A program made the translations under genes and the position numbers. Below are positions 1 to 9,038 of a stretch of DNA of 64,000 nt, one piece after another. This DNA is from Cupriavidus plantarum. Its GTDB lineage: Bacteria > Pseudomonadota > Gammaproteobacteria > Burkholderiales > Burkholderiaceae. The DNA is taken from the NCBI RefSeq assembly GCF_905397285.1, contig NZ_CAJPUX010000001.1, forward strand, positions 1,736,001-1,800,000, given 5' to 3'. How positions within the stretch are numbered: position 1 is the first letter of the stretch; every line of letters starts with the position of its first letter. The notes below the pieces were generated by a model, which did no database searches, had not been told where the DNA came from, and saw only the letters and a program-made list of their open reading frames with translations.

Positions 1-1
1 C

Positions 2-658
2 ATGGACCGGCGGCGGCGCCGTGGGGCCGGCCCCACGATGGAAGAGGCGGGCCGCTGGGCACTGGTCCGCCGGACGGACGCGGTCACGGTGACCACGCGC
101 GCGAGCGAGATCGTGTCGGCTGCCCGCGCGGTGAGCGCGGGCAGCGCCAGTCCTGATGGCGGCATCCGTAGCGCCGCGGCGCGAGGCGTCCGTCGCCCCG
201 ACCCCGAGACCCTCGAACACATCGCCATGACGCTACTCCGCCGCTACGGCGTCATGTTCTGGACCCTGCTGGAGCGCGAAGCCGCGTGGATGCCCTCGTG
301 GCGTGAGTTGTTGCCGGTCTATCACCGGCTGGAAGCGCGGGGCGAAGTGCGCGGGGGCAGATTCGTCGCCGGCCTGTCGGGCGAGCAGTTCGCCCTGCCG
401 GAAGCCATCCCCCTGCTCCGCGATATGCGCCGCCGCCCGCATGACGGGGAGCTCATCGCCATCTCGGCGATCGATCCGCTCAATCTCTGCGGTACGATCC
501 TCCCCGGCGACAAGGTCCCCGCGCTCACCGGCAACCGCATCCTGTTCCGCGACGGCCTCGCGATCGCGACGCAGGTGGCGGGCAAGTTCCACTACCGGCA
601 ACCGCCCGCTCCCGCCGAGCGCGACCTCCTGCAAGCAAGGCTCGTCGCGCAGCGGTAA
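2..658 (+). CDS. Lhr-type DEAD/DEAH helicase, C-terminal part (cut by window edge)
   Basis: Only the last ~218 codons are in the window; the frame is open to the left edge, so the Met at base 2 is probably internal. The residues RYGVMFWTLLERE, the W-RELLPVYHRLEARGEVRGGRF stretch and the closing ISAIDPLNLCGTILPG...ALTGNRILF segment are typical of the C-terminal region of large helicase-related (Lhr) proteins, ATP-dependent helicases linked to DNA repair. The helicase motifs themselves lie outside the window. It is convergent with the next gene, with only 4 bases between the two stop codons. Confidence 0.8.
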   Translation: MDRRRRRGAGPTMEEAGRWALVRRTDAVTVTTRASEIVSAARAVSAGSASPDGGIRSAAARGVRRPDPETLEHIAMTLLRRYGVMFWTLLEREAAWMPSWRELLPVYHRLEARGEVRGGRFVAGLSGEQFALPEAIPLLRDMRRRPHDGELIAISAIDPLNLCGTILPGDKVPALTGNRILFRDGLAIATQVAGKFHYRQPPAPAERDLLQARLVAQR

Positions 659-662
659 CGCG

Positions 663-2042
663 TCAACGCACGGACCTGAATGCCGCCCGCAACTCCTCCG
701 CGAACAGCTGCGGCTGCTCCCAGGCCGCGAAGTGGCCGCCCTTGCCCACCTGGTGGTAGTACATCAGCGACGGGTAAGCCTGCTTGCTCCAGGTCTCGGG
801 CGCGCGGTAGATCTCGTGCGGGAACACCGTGATCGCGACCGGGACCTTGATGTCGCGGGTCTTCTGCGCGTCCGCGCTGAAGTTGTTGTTATTGTTCTCC
901 CAATAAAACCGCGACGACGACGCGCCCGTGTTGGTCAGCCAGTAGAGCGTGATGTCGTTGAGAATCGCATCGCGCGTCAGCACACGCTCCGGCGCGCCGT
1001 TGCTGTCGCTCCACGCCGCAATCTTCTCGTAGGTGAACGCCGCCAGCGCCGAAGGCGAATCGGTCAGCGAATAGCCGATGGTCTGCGGTCGCGTGACCAT
1101 CATCGCGCCATACGCCGCATTGCGGCCGAAGAAGACGCGCAGCGATTCATAGGCATCCCGTTCGGAAGCGGACAGCTCGGACGGCGGCGCATCGCCGCTC
1201 AACAACGACTTCATCAACGCGCCCGGCACGGTCGCCGGCATGTTCAGATGGATCGCCTTCAGCCCCGCGGGCGCCTGCCGCGCCAGCGCGTCGGAGATCA
1301 CCGACCCGTGGTCGCCGCCCTGCGACACGTACTGCGCATACCCGAGCCGCTTCATCAGCGTATCCCACGCACGCGCCGTGCGATCGGGCCCCCAGCCCAG
1401 CTCCGTCGGCCGCCCCGAGAACCCGTACCCCGGGATAGAAGGAATCACGACGTCGAACGCATCCTCGGCACGGCCACCGTAAGCGGCGGGATCGGTCAGC
1501 GGCCCGATCGTATGGATGAACTCGAAGATCGAGCCCGGCCAGCCATGCGTCAGGATCAGCGGCAATGCGTTCGGGTTCTTCGACTTCACGTGGATGAAAT
1601 GGATATCCACGCCATCGATCTTCGTGACGAACTGCGGCAAGGCGTTGAGCTGCGCCTCCGCCTTGCGCCAGTCGTAGCCGGTGCCCCAGTAACGCACGAG
1701 TTCCTGCACGCGGGCCAGCTGCACACCCTGCGAATCGTCGGCCACGGTTTCCTTGTCGGGCCAGCGCGTGGCGGCAATGCGCTTGCGAAGGTCGTCCAGC
1801 TGGGCCTGCGGCACGTGGACGCGGAATGGGCGAATGCTGTCGTCGGCCTGCGAGGCCCTGGCGGCAGCGGCGGCAGTGGCCGGCCGGGATGCCTCGGCCG
1901 CATGCGCGGGCTGCGCAAACCCGATAAAGGCGACGGCGGCCACGGCACTCGCGGCCGTCAATGCGTAGAGGCTCAGGGCGCGGCTGCCCGGCTTCGATCG
2001 GACAGCGACATGATGGGCGACATGATGGACTCGGTAAGACAT
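663..2042 (-). CDS. Exported epoxide hydrolase (EHN family, alpha/beta hydrolase)
   Basis: 459 residues. A hydrophobic signal region (about residues 25-48, ending AHA) suggests export. An epoxide-hydrolase N-terminal domain (RPFRVHVPQAQLDDLRKRI, TRWPD) precedes an alpha/beta-hydrolase core with the oxyanion motif HGWPG at 166-170 and the nucleophile elbow GGDHGS at 242-247, where D244 would be the nucleophile. Family members hydrolyse epoxides to diols via an ester intermediate; the substrate cannot be read from the sequence. The region before it (2043-2181) separates it from the upstream thioesterase, so it may have its own promoter. Confidence 0.85.
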   Translation of the reverse strand: MSYRVHHVAHHVAVRSKPGSRALSLYALTAASAVAAVAFIGFAQPAHAAEASRPATAAAAARASQADDSIRPFRVHVPQAQLDDLRKRIAATRWPDKETVADDSQGVQLARVQELVRYWGTGYDWRKAEAQLNALPQFVTKIDGVDIHFIHVKSKNPNALPLILTHGWPGSIFEFIHTIGPLTDPAAYGGRAEDAFDVVIPSIPGYGFSGRPTELGWGPDRTARAWDTLMKRLGYAQYVSQGGDHGSVISDALARQAPAGLKAIHLNMPATVPGALMKSLLSGDAPPSELSASERDAYESLRVFFGRNAAYGAMMVTRPQTIGYSLTDSPSALAAFTYEKIAAWSDSNGAPERVLTRDAILNDITLYWLTNTGASSSRFYWENNNNNFSADAQKTRDIKVPVAITVFPHEIYRAPETWSKQAYPSLMYYHQVGKGGHFAAWEQPQLFAEELRAAFRSVR

Positions 2043-2181
2043 GAACGTTCTCCTCGTTGACTGGTTGGGATGCCATGCAGTCTAGGGAGCCCGTTCATGC
2101 CTCCGATGTCAGCAACACGTATTTTTGTATGGGGCTGTGTCGCGGTTTTCGTCTGATACAAAGCGATACGCAAGACACGCT

Positions 2182-2619
2182 TCAACGCGCGGGCGCCACC
2201 ACCTCGTACCCCTCGATGATCTCCCGCACCGGCCCCGGAATCGGCGCCGAGGTCTGCGTCGCGGGGTCCGCGCACACGTACACGATCTCGCCCGTGATCA
2301 GATGCTCGTCCCCGCGGTACATCTCCACGCGAAAGAGCATGCTGGAGCGGCCGAGCCGCGCCATGCGGCCGCGGATATCGAGCTGGTCGTCGAAGCGCGC
2401 CGACGCGTGATACTCGAGCGTTGACTTGACCACGAAGATATCCACGCCATGCGCGCCCAGCACGTCCTCCGGATAGCGAATGCCGAGCGCGCGCCAGTAC
2501 TCCGTGACGCAGATATCGCAATACGTCAGGTAGTGCGCGTTGAAGACGATCGACTGCGGATCGACTTCAGCCCACCGCACGCGCAACGGCATGCTATGCC
2601 GGAAGTCCGCTTTCGCCAT
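2182..2619 (-). CDS. YbgC/FadM-type acyl-CoA thioesterase (hotdog fold)
   Basis: 145 residues, the usual size for 4-hydroxybenzoyl-CoA-thioesterase-like hotdog proteins. The motif RVRWAEVDPQSIVFNAHYLTYCD carries the Asp of the DPxxIVYHxxY type seen in YbgC/FadM enzymes, which hydrolyse acyl-CoA thioesters in the cytoplasm. It starts 5 bases after the stop of the Bug receptor gene, so the two are almost certainly cotranscribed. The substrate is unknown; pairing with a carboxylate-binding receptor suggests a role in carboxylic-acid metabolism. Confidence 0.85.
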   Translation of the reverse strand: MAKADFRHSMPLRVRWAEVDPQSIVFNAHYLTYCDICVTEYWRALGIRYPEDVLGAHGVDIFVVKSTLEYHASARFDDQLDIRGRMARLGRSSMLFRVEMYRGDEHLITGEIVYVCADPATQTSAPIPGPVREIIEGYEVVAPAR

Positions 2620-2624
2620 GGGGA

Positions 2625-3620
2625 TTACTGCGCCTTCGCCAGACCGAGCTTGTCGATGATAGCCTTCTCCTTCTTGACGGTGTCGGCCGCGAACTTCGCA
2701 TAGTCGGTGCTGCTCATGTAATACGGCTCCATGTCGAACTTGGCCAGCGACTCGCGGTAGTTCGGCATCTCCATCGCCTGCTTGAAGGCGTCATGCAGCT
2801 TCTGCACGATCTTCGGGTCGGTGCCCTTCGGCACGACGAGCCCGAACGGCGAGGTCTGTACGATGTTGAGGCCCAGCTCCTTCAGCGTCGGCGCATTCGG
2901 GAAACGCGTGGAACGCTTGTCGCCCCACGTCGACAGCAGACGCAGACGGCCCGATTCGACATACGGCGCCCACGCCGGCGTATCCGCCACGGACATCACA
3001 TGGCCACCGAGCAGCGCCTGCATCGACTCGGAATTGCCCTTGTAGGGGATATGCGAGAACTGCACGCCCGCGTTGAGCGCGAGCTCTTCCATCGTGATGT
3101 GCAGCGTGGTCAGCGCGCCGGGCGTGCCGTACGTCAGCTTGCCGGGGTTCGCCTTGGCGTAGGCGATGTACTCCTGCATCGTCTTGATGGGCGAGTCGGC
3201 CGGCACGACCAGGCCGAACGAGTAGCCGGCCAGGTTGATCACGTACTGCAGGTCCTTGACCGGATCCCAGTTGATCTTGGTCGTGTACGGCAGGCGGAAC
3301 ACGGGCAGCGGCACCTGCGCGAGCGTGTAGCCATCCGGCGCCGTGGTCTGCATCATCTGCGCGGGCAGCACGCCGCCGGCGCCCGGCTTGTTCTCCACGA
3401 TCACGGGCTGGCCGAGAATCTTCGAGGCATTGTCCGCGAGCACGCGGAACGGCACGTCTGTGGAACCGCCCGCGGTGTAGCCGATGACCAGACGGATCGG
3501 ACGCTGGGGGTACTTGTCGGCCTGCGCCTGCGCGGGTAACGCGGAAAGGCCGACCGCGCCCGCGGCGGCCAGCATGCCCAGGCGGGCGGCGGAATGGCGA
3601 AGGAAGGTGCGACGTTGCAT
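2625..3620 (-). CDS. Bug/TctC-type periplasmic solute receptor
   Basis: 331 residues from the ATG at 3620, which has AAGGAG 9 bases upstream; the open frame continues further but without a better ribosome site. The N terminus MQRRTFLRHSAARLG is a twin-arginine-like signal followed by a hydrophobic stretch and AQAQ cleavage site. The mature part has the family pattern YPQRPIRLVIGYTAGGSTDVPFR and the VVENKPGAGG element. Bug receptors bind carboxylates or amino acids in the periplasm, usually for TctAB permeases. No tctA/tctB lies nearby, so this is an orphan receptor, common in Cupriavidus and Bordetella. Confidence 0.92.
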   Translation of the reverse strand: MQRRTFLRHSAARLGMLAAAGAVGLSALPAQAQADKYPQRPIRLVIGYTAGGSTDVPFRVLADNASKILGQPVIVENKPGAGGVLPAQMMQTTAPDGYTLAQVPLPVFRLPYTTKINWDPVKDLQYVINLAGYSFGLVVPADSPIKTMQEYIAYAKANPGKLTYGTPGALTTLHITMEELALNAGVQFSHIPYKGNSESMQALLGGHVMSVADTPAWAPYVESGRLRLLSTWGDKRSTRFPNAPTLKELGLNIVQTSPFGLVVPKGTDPKIVQKLHDAFKQAMEMPNYRESLAKFDMEPYYMSSTDYAKFAADTVKKEKAIIDKLGLAKAQ

Positions 3621-3713
3621 GGTGGTTGTCTCCTTGTCGTATGCGAATTCGTTTTTGCTGCGAATTTCTGTCAAGCGTATGACGCCGATGCGGGCGGTGG
3701 TGGGTATTTCTCC

Positions 3714-4721
3714 TTATGCCTCCCGGTCCCGCTCGCGAAAGGCCGCTCGCAGCGCGTGCGCGGCGTCGGCATGCGCGCCGGCCACCGCGCTGACGAAGCG
3801 GCCCATCTTGAAGAAGTCGTGAATCATGGCCGGATAGTCGGCCAGCGCGGTGGCGACGCCAGCCGCCTGCAATTTCTCCGCGTAGGCCACGCCCTCGTCA
3901 TGCAACGGGTCGTAGCCGGCCACGGCAATCCACGCCGGGCACACGCCGCGAACATCGGCACCCGTGCCGCCGCCATCGAGCGGCGCGAAGCGCCAGTCGT
4001 CGCGGTCTTCGGGCCTGCCGAGGTACTGCGAAAAGAACCAGTGAATCATCTCCGCGGTGAGCAGATAGCCCTCCGCGAGCGCGCGATGGGACGGCGTGTC
4101 CTGCCGCGCGCACGTGCCCGCATAGATCAGCATTTGCAGCACGGGCCGCAAGCCCCGATCCCGCGCCTCGATCGCACAGGCGGCGGCCAGGGTGCCGCCC
4201 GCGCTGTCTCCGCCGATCGCGATCCGCGATGCATCCGCGCCCAACCGCGCGGCTTCGTCGAACGCCCACTGCATGACGTCGAACGCGTCGTGCGCGGCGG
4301 TGGGGAATTTCCATTCGGGGGCCAGGCGGTAGTCGGCCGACAGCACGAGGCATTCCCCGTCGATGGCCAGCCTGCGGCATAGCGCGTCGTGGGTGTTGAT
4401 GCTGCCGACGGTGAAGCCGCCGCCATGGAAGTACACGAGCAGGGGCTGCGGGTCGGTCCAGCTCGGTTCGCGGGGCGCGTAAAGCCGCACGGGAATGGCA
4501 TGGCCGTCGCGCGCGGTCACGGTCATGTCTTCCACCGTATGCACGGACGGCGGCGAGATATCGAGAATCGACGCGCTTTTCTCGTAGGCGATCTTGGCGT
4601 CGGCCACATCGAGCGCGTTCAGCGGCGGCCGCCTGGCGCGCGCGACCAGGTCGAGCAGCTGGGCGACCTGCGGGTCCAGCGGTTGCGCGGACATGCCGGG
4701 CGGCAATGGATTGACGGACAT
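3714..4721 (-). CDS. Alpha/beta hydrolase of the hormone-sensitive lipase family
   Basis: 335 residues from the ATG at 4721; an upstream in-frame Met exists at 4865, but those residues do not resemble the family. The oxyanion-hole motif HGGGF lies at 99-103 and the nucleophile elbow GDSAGG at 171-176 (S173); DPLHDEG and IHDFF near the C terminus supply the Asp and His of the triad. These are cytoplasmic carboxylesterases. The Bug receptor gene follows 93 bases downstream on the same strand, so esterase, receptor and thioesterase may form one transcript. Confidence 0.88.
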   Translation of the reverse strand: MSVNPLPPGMSAQPLDPQVAQLLDLVARARRPPLNALDVADAKIAYEKSASILDISPPSVHTVEDMTVTARDGHAIPVRLYAPREPSWTDPQPLLVYFHGGGFTVGSINTHDALCRRLAIDGECLVLSADYRLAPEWKFPTAAHDAFDVMQWAFDEAARLGADASRIAIGGDSAGGTLAAACAIEARDRGLRPVLQMLIYAGTCARQDTPSHRALAEGYLLTAEMIHWFFSQYLGRPEDRDDWRFAPLDGGGTGADVRGVCPAWIAVAGYDPLHDEGVAYAEKLQAAGVATALADYPAMIHDFFKMGRFVSAVAGAHADAAHALRAAFRERDREA

Positions 4722-4834
4722 GACGATGACTAAGCCACTACGAGAAGCTTGCAACCTGAAACGGGCACCTGAACGGGCGCCTGAAACGAACCATGCGATC
4801 GTCACGCCGGACACGCCATCCCTGTGGCGAATGT

Positions 4835-4846
4835 GAACGACCGTTC
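4835..4846. promoter_or_regulatory. Palindromic operator candidate GAACG-AC-CGTTC
   Basis: A perfect 5-bp dyad with a 2-base centre, in the 260-base gap between the divergent esterase (start 4721) and macro-domain gene (start 4982). Closely similar sequences occur before the beta-oxidation operon (15844-15855) and before the acyl-CoA ligase (28487-28498). The form suits a TetR-like dimer; the regulator is not in the window. Confidence 0.5.
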
Positions 4847-4981
4847 TATTTCGCCATTCTGCCATCGATTGCGCCGCCGCGGCTTACGAAATTACCCTCA
4901 TCGCGCACTTCTCCTCTGCAATCCCCGTGTCTGGCCGACTATGCTGAATGCACACATACGCCAACCGGCGCGGGAGACGAC

Positions 4982-5503
4982 ATGACAGGCGAACATCTGC
5001 AGGTGGTGCATGGCGACATTACGCGCATGGAGGTCGATGCGATCGTCAATGCCGCCAACAGTGGGCTGCTGGGCGGCGGCGGCGTGGACGGCGCGATCCA
5101 TGGCGCCGGCGGGCCGGCCATCGGCAACGCCTGCCGGGCGATCCGCGATACGCAGGGCGGCTGCAAGACCGGCGAAGCCGTTATCACGACCGGTGGCCTC
5201 CTGCCCGCGCCCTACGTCATCCATGCAGTGGGGCCGGTCTGGAAAGGTGGCGGCCAGGACGAGGACGCCCTGCTCGCCAATGCCTATCGCAACAGCATCC
5301 GGCTCGCGGCCGAGCACGACCTGCGCACGGTCGCGTTCCCCAACATCAGCACGGGCATCTACGGCTTTCCGCGCGAGCGGGCGGCCGACATCGCCATTGC
5401 CGCCGTCCGCGAGGCGCTGAAACGCGCGCCGACCATCGAGCAGGTCACGTTCGTCTGCTTCGACGACGAGAACTACCGGTTGTATCGGGACCGGCTGGCC
5501 TGA
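4982..5503 (+). CDS. Macro-domain protein (ADP-ribose / O-acetyl-ADP-ribose binding or deacetylase)
   Basis: 173 residues, covering a single macro domain. GDIT at 11-14, NAAN at 23-26, the [10 protein letters not shown] loop at about 31-40 and [10 protein letters not shown] near 117-126 are the ADP-ribose-binding signatures of the YmdB type, which removes acetyl from O-acetyl-ADP-ribose or ADP-ribose from proteins. The ATG at 4982 is chosen because homology begins there; the frame is open upstream to 4793, but those codons look non-coding. The stop codon abuts that of the convergent hydrolase with no bases between. Confidence 0.92.
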   Translation: MTGEHLQVVHGDITRMEVDAIVNAANSGLLGGGGVDGAIHGAGGPAIGNACRAIRDTQGGCKTGEAVITTGGLLPAPYVIHAVGPVWKGGGQDEDALLANAYRNSIRLAAEHDLRTVAFPNISTGIYGFPRERAADIAIAAVREALKRAPTIEQVTFVCFDDENYRLYRDRLA

Positions 5504-5513
5504 TCAGGCCAGC
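5494..5513. terminator. Perfect palindrome spanning two abutting stop codons
   Basis: GCTGGCC-TGATCA-GGCCAGC is fully palindromic over 20 bases and contains both the TGA of the macro-domain gene (5501-5503) and the TGA of the opposite hydrolase gene (5504-5506). It could form a hairpin in either transcript, but there is no U-tract, so a bidirectional terminator role is only inferred. Confidence 0.4.
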
Positions 5514-6436
5514 GCGCTGCGGATCAGGAGGTTCACGCGCTCGGGTTGCTCGTGGATGACCCAGTGCGTCCCCTCCGGTATCCGCTCGAGGCGCAGGTTC
5601 GGCACGAAGTCGCCCAGCCCCTCGACGAGGGTCTTGGGCAACGCCCGGTCGTTCTCGCCCCAGATGACCAGCGTCGGCACGCGGACCACCGCCTCGGCCG
5701 GGTCGAAGCGCGAGAGATCGGCGGCGGGCTCGTCGTCGGTAGGCGGCCGCATTGGCGTCGCGCGGTAGTAGTTGACGCTCCCCGTCAGCGAATGGCTGCC
5801 CGTCTCGCCGGGCGCGGACCATGCCGCGTGATACCGCTCGCGGACGCCGTCGGTGAACCACGCGGGCCGTGGCCCCTCTCCGCCGCTCAGCATCTTCTCG
5901 ATCAGCGCGAAATCGTTCGCGGCGAGGGCCTTCTCGGAACCCGGCTTGCGCAGCCAGTTCATGTAAGCGGAGGCCTGCTGCTGCGCGGGATCCGCCGCCA
6001 GCGCCCGCGCGAACAGATAGGGGTGCGGCGCGTTGACGATGACCAGCCGCTCGACGAGCTCGGGATGCTGCATCGCAAGATTCCAGCACACGGCCCCACC
6101 CCAGTCATGCGCGACGATCACGCAGCGCGAATACCCGAGCGTGCGGATCAGCTGCACGAGGTCTTCCACCACTCGCTTCGGCCGATAGGCTTCCACCTCG
6201 GCCGGCTTGCCGGACAGATTGAAGCCGCGCAGGTCCGGCGCCACCGCGAAATGCGTCTGCCCGAACTCGGCCAGCTGACGCTCCCACGCGTACCAGAACT
6301 CCGGAAAGCCGTGCACGAACAGCATCAGCGGCTTGCCCGGCTCGCCCGCGCTCGCGTAATGCAGCCGCATGCCGTTCGGCAGACTGGCGAACTGCAGGTG
6401 GTGAATCACGGCGGGTGCGGTCATGAGTGTCTCCAT
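5504..6436 (-). CDS. Alpha/beta hydrolase, soluble epoxide hydrolase/dehalogenase type
   Basis: 310 residues. The ATG at 6436 has GAGGAG upstream; an in-frame ATG at 6424 is less well placed. HGFPEFWYAW at 42-51 and HDWGGA at 110-115, with D111 as the likely nucleophile, plus a late GTHWVIHEQPERVN segment bearing the His, match soluble epoxide hydrolases and haloalkane-dehalogenase relatives. It is the last gene of the nine-gene acyl-CoA operon, 32 bases after the SDR gene, so its natural substrate is probably a fatty-acid-derived epoxide or ester rather than a halide; that is inference. Confidence 0.87.
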   Translation of the reverse strand: METLMTAPAVIHHLQFASLPNGMRLHYASAGEPGKPLMLFVHGFPEFWYAWERQLAEFGQTHFAVAPDLRGFNLSGKPAEVEAYRPKRVVEDLVQLIRTLGYSRCVIVAHDWGGAVCWNLAMQHPELVERLVIVNAPHPYLFARALAADPAQQQASAYMNWLRKPGSEKALAANDFALIEKMLSGGEGPRPAWFTDGVRERYHAAWSAPGETGSHSLTGSVNYYRATPMRPPTDDEPAADLSRFDPAEAVVRVPTLVIWGENDRALPKTLVEGLGDFVPNLRLERIPEGTHWVIHEQPERVNLLIRSALA

Positions 6437-6468
6437 CGCAGTCTCCTCTCTGGTGGGTGACTGCCGAC

Positions 6469-7371
6469 TCAACCGCGCAAGGCCCGTACCAGGGCAGCAC
6501 GCACATCGGGCTTGCCGGCGAACGGATCCGCGGGATTGCGCGCGCCGACGATGGCCTCCATGCGTTGCCGCACGCTGTCGAGCGCCTGGGGGTGCGAGTA
6601 AATATAGAAGCTTTCCTCGCGAATCGCGGCGAAAGTTCGCTGCGCGACCTCTTCCGCGCTGACCTTGCCGGACGACACGGCCTTCTCCGCCTGCGCCCGC
6701 GCGAGCCGCTGCGACGCGGTCAGTCCCTCGTCTCCGGCCGCGTCCCGGGGGCGGTTGCGATGAGACTGGCTGATGCCAGTCGGCACGAAGAAGGGGCACA
6801 GTACCGAGCAGTGCACCTGATCGGTGACGAGGCCCAGGTCCTGGTACAGCGTTTCGCTGAGCGAGACCACCGCATGCTTCGACACGTTGTAGACGCCCAT
6901 GGTCGGCGCGTTGACGAGCCCCGCCATCGATGCCGTATTGACGATGTGCCCCCGATAGGCGGGGTCCTTTGCCGCGGCCGCGAGCATCAGTGGCGTGAAG
7001 ATCCGCACGCCGTGGATCACGCCATGCAGGTTGACGCCGAGCACCCAGTCCCAGTCGCGCTCGCCGGTTTCCCAGATCAGCCCGCCCGCGCCGACACCCG
7101 CGTTGTTGAACAACAGATGGACCTCGCCGAACGCGGCGATCGTGGCATCCGCCAGCGCCTGCATGTCCGCCGCGCGCGAGACATCCGTCCGCACGCCGAT
7201 GACGGGCGTGCCCCGTGCTTCGAACTCGCTCACGGTGGCATCGAGCACGTCCTGCTGCACGTCGGCCAGCACCAGGCGCATGCCCAGCGATGCGCCGATG
7301 CGCGCGAACTCCCTGCCAAATCCAGACGCCCCGCCCGTGATGACCGCGACCTTGCCTTCGAACTGATTCAT
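6469..7371 (-). CDS. SDR-family NAD(P)-dependent oxidoreductase
   Basis: 300 residues from the ATG at 7371; a GTG at 7380 is an alternative start, and GAGG lies suitably upstream of the ATG. The Rossmann motif TGGASGFG is at 12-19, NNAG follows beta-4, and YNVSK carries the catalytic Tyr and Lys. The long C-terminal part (REESFYIYSHPQALDSVRQRM) is common in short-chain dehydrogenases acting on larger alcohols or ketones. It sits inside the beta-oxidation operon between a CurA-type reductase and a hydrolase; the exact substrate is unknown. Confidence 0.88.
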   Translation of the reverse strand: MNQFEGKVAVITGGASGFGREFARIGASLGMRLVLADVQQDVLDATVSEFEARGTPVIGVRTDVSRAADMQALADATIAAFGEVHLLFNNAGVGAGGLIWETGERDWDWVLGVNLHGVIHGVRIFTPLMLAAAAKDPAYRGHIVNTASMAGLVNAPTMGVYNVSKHAVVSLSETLYQDLGLVTDQVHCSVLCPFFVPTGISQSHRNRPRDAAGDEGLTASQRLARAQAEKAVSSGKVSAEEVAQRTFAAIREESFYIYSHPQALDSVRQRMEAIVGARNPADPFAGKPDVRAALVRALRG

Positions 7372-7437
7372 GGTGTGCACCTCGTTCCCAGTTCTTACCG
7401 TTACCCGGTGGCGCCGGCGCTCCCCGGCCCCGCGCCT

Positions 7438-8454
7438 TCAGTTCAGCCGGACCAGCTGCTTGCCGAAGTTGCGACCCTTGAGCAGGCCCATGAATGCTTC
7501 GGGCGCGCTGGCGAGTCCTTCCGACACGCTCTCGCGGAACTTGAGCTGGCCTTGCGCCACCAGTCCGCCGAGCTCCTTCAGCGCTTGCGGCCACACGTCC
7601 ATGTGTTCGGAGACGATGAAGCCCTGGATCCTGGCACGCGAAATCAGGATTGCGCGCGGATTCTTCAGTGGCAGATCCTGACCGTCATAGCCCGCGATCA
7701 GGCCGCACAGCGCGATGCGCCCGAACGCGTTGAGGCGCGCGAGCACCACGTCGAGGATGTCGCCGCCCACGTTCTCGAAGTAGCCGTCGATGCCATCGGG
7801 CGTCACGGCCTTCACCGCGGCGTAGAGCGCCTTGGCATCGGCCGCGGCCTTGTAGTCCACGCAGGCGTCGAAGCCGAGTTCGTTCACCACGTAGTCGCAC
7901 TTGTCCTTGCCGCCGGCCACGCCCACCACGCGGCATCCCGCCTTCTTCGCGAGCTGGCCCACCACGCTGCCCACCGCGCCCGACGCGGCGCTGACCACCA
8001 CGGTTTCACCGGCCTTCGGCTCGATGATGCGATTGAGGCCATACCACGCGGTCACGCCTGGCATGCCCACCGAACCGAGATAGGCCGACAGCGGGATATG
8101 CGTGGTATCGACCTTCTGCATGCCGCTGCCGTCGCTGACGGCCATCTCCTGCCAGCCGAACATCGCCACGACCTTGTCGCCGGCCTTCCACTTCGGATTG
8201 CGGCTCTCCACGACTTCCCCGACGGTGCCGCCAATCATGACTTCACCGAGCGGCTGCGGATTGGCGTAGGACTTGCTCTCGCTCATGCGGCCGCGCATGT
8301 ACGGGTCGAGCGACAGGAAATGGTTACGCACGAGCACCTGCCCGTCCGCCAGCGTGGGCACGGGCACGGTCTCCAGGCGGAAGTTGTCCGGCGTCACGGC
8401 ATCCGTCGGTCGAGAGGCCAGGACGATGCGCTGATAGGTTTTCTGATCCGACAT
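7438..8454 (-). CDS. CurA/PTGR-like NADP-dependent alkene or alkenal reductase (zinc-free MDR)
   Basis: 338 residues. The N-terminal LSLDPYMRGRM motif and the nucleotide-binding stretch ETVVVSAASGAVGSVVGQLAK are diagnostic of the zinc-independent medium-chain reductases related to CurA, YncB and leukotriene B4 12-hydroxydehydrogenase. These enzymes reduce the C=C bond of enones or enals with NADPH. In this operon it may reduce unsaturated acyl-derived by-products; that assignment is inferred from neighbours. The gap to the upstream thioesterase is 67 bases. Confidence 0.9.
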   Translation of the reverse strand: MSDQKTYQRIVLASRPTDAVTPDNFRLETVPVPTLADGQVLVRNHFLSLDPYMRGRMSESKSYANPQPLGEVMIGGTVGEVVESRNPKWKAGDKVVAMFGWQEMAVSDGSGMQKVDTTHIPLSAYLGSVGMPGVTAWYGLNRIIEPKAGETVVVSAASGAVGSVVGQLAKKAGCRVVGVAGGKDKCDYVVNELGFDACVDYKAAADAKALYAAVKAVTPDGIDGYFENVGGDILDVVLARLNAFGRIALCGLIAGYDGQDLPLKNPRAILISRARIQGFIVSEHMDVWPQALKELGGLVAQGQLKFRESVSEGLASAPEAFMGLLKGRNFGKQLVRLN

Positions 8455-8521
8455 GGTGGGTGCCCTCTTCAGGTTGTGGTGTGGAATGGCGCGGTCCGGT
8501 CTGACGCGCGCTGGAATCCGG

Positions 8522-8983
8522 TCAGCCGTCCGCGCCGGTGTCCGCCGTGCCCGGTGTGCCCGGCGTACCCGATGTACGATGGGGCGGCGAGCGCTTGATG
8601 AACTTGAACGTGCCCGATCCGCGCGCGACGGTCTTGCCCCGCGGATCGACGATCTCCGCTTCGCAGAAGGCCATCGTGCTCGTGCGGTGCACGCAGGTAC
8701 CGCGCGCCGTGAGCTTGTTGCCGCGCCCGGGCGCCATGAAACTCGTTTTCATCTCGATCGTGACGACCCCGCGGCCCTCGGGGTCGGTGGAGCGGCCCGC
8801 GATGGCCATCGCGACGTCGAGCATGGTCATCAGCACGCCGCCGTGCGCCATGTCCCAGCTGTTCTGATGGCGCTCGAGCAGATCGAGCTCGATCTCGCTC
8901 TGCCCCGCCTCCATGCGATGGCATCGCACGCCGAGGTCGAGAAGAAAGGGAATCCTGTGGAGAAAGCCGTTGTGTTCCGTCAT
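8522..8983 (-). CDS. PaaI-family acyl-CoA thioesterase (hotdog fold)
   Basis: 153 residues. The motif MAHGGVLMTMLDVAMA contains the catalytic Asp/Gly pattern of PaaI/YdiI thioesterases, followed by TIEMKTSFMAPG, a typical strand pair. It hydrolyses CoA thioesters in the cytoplasm. The last ~20 residues are a Thr-Gly-Pro-rich tail (SGTPGTPGTADTG), encoded by a short degenerate DNA repeat and outside the fold. Within the operon it could recover CoA from dead-end intermediates. Confidence 0.87.
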   Translation of the reverse strand: MTEHNGFLHRIPFLLDLGVRCHRMEAGQSEIELDLLERHQNSWDMAHGGVLMTMLDVAMAIAGRSTDPEGRGVVTIEMKTSFMAPGRGNKLTARGTCVHRTSTMAFCEAEIVDPRGKTVARGSGTFKFIKRSPPHRTSGTPGTPGTADTGADG

Positions 8984-9038
8984 GATCCAAAGCGTCCTGC
9001 GTCATTGAGCGCGCACGTGCGCGCCCGCCATTATGGAT

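Noticed and set aside
303..2060. Long plus-strand open frame over the helicase end and epoxide hydrolase
   Set aside because: It is Arg-rich, without domains, and overlaps two genes with clear family motifs.
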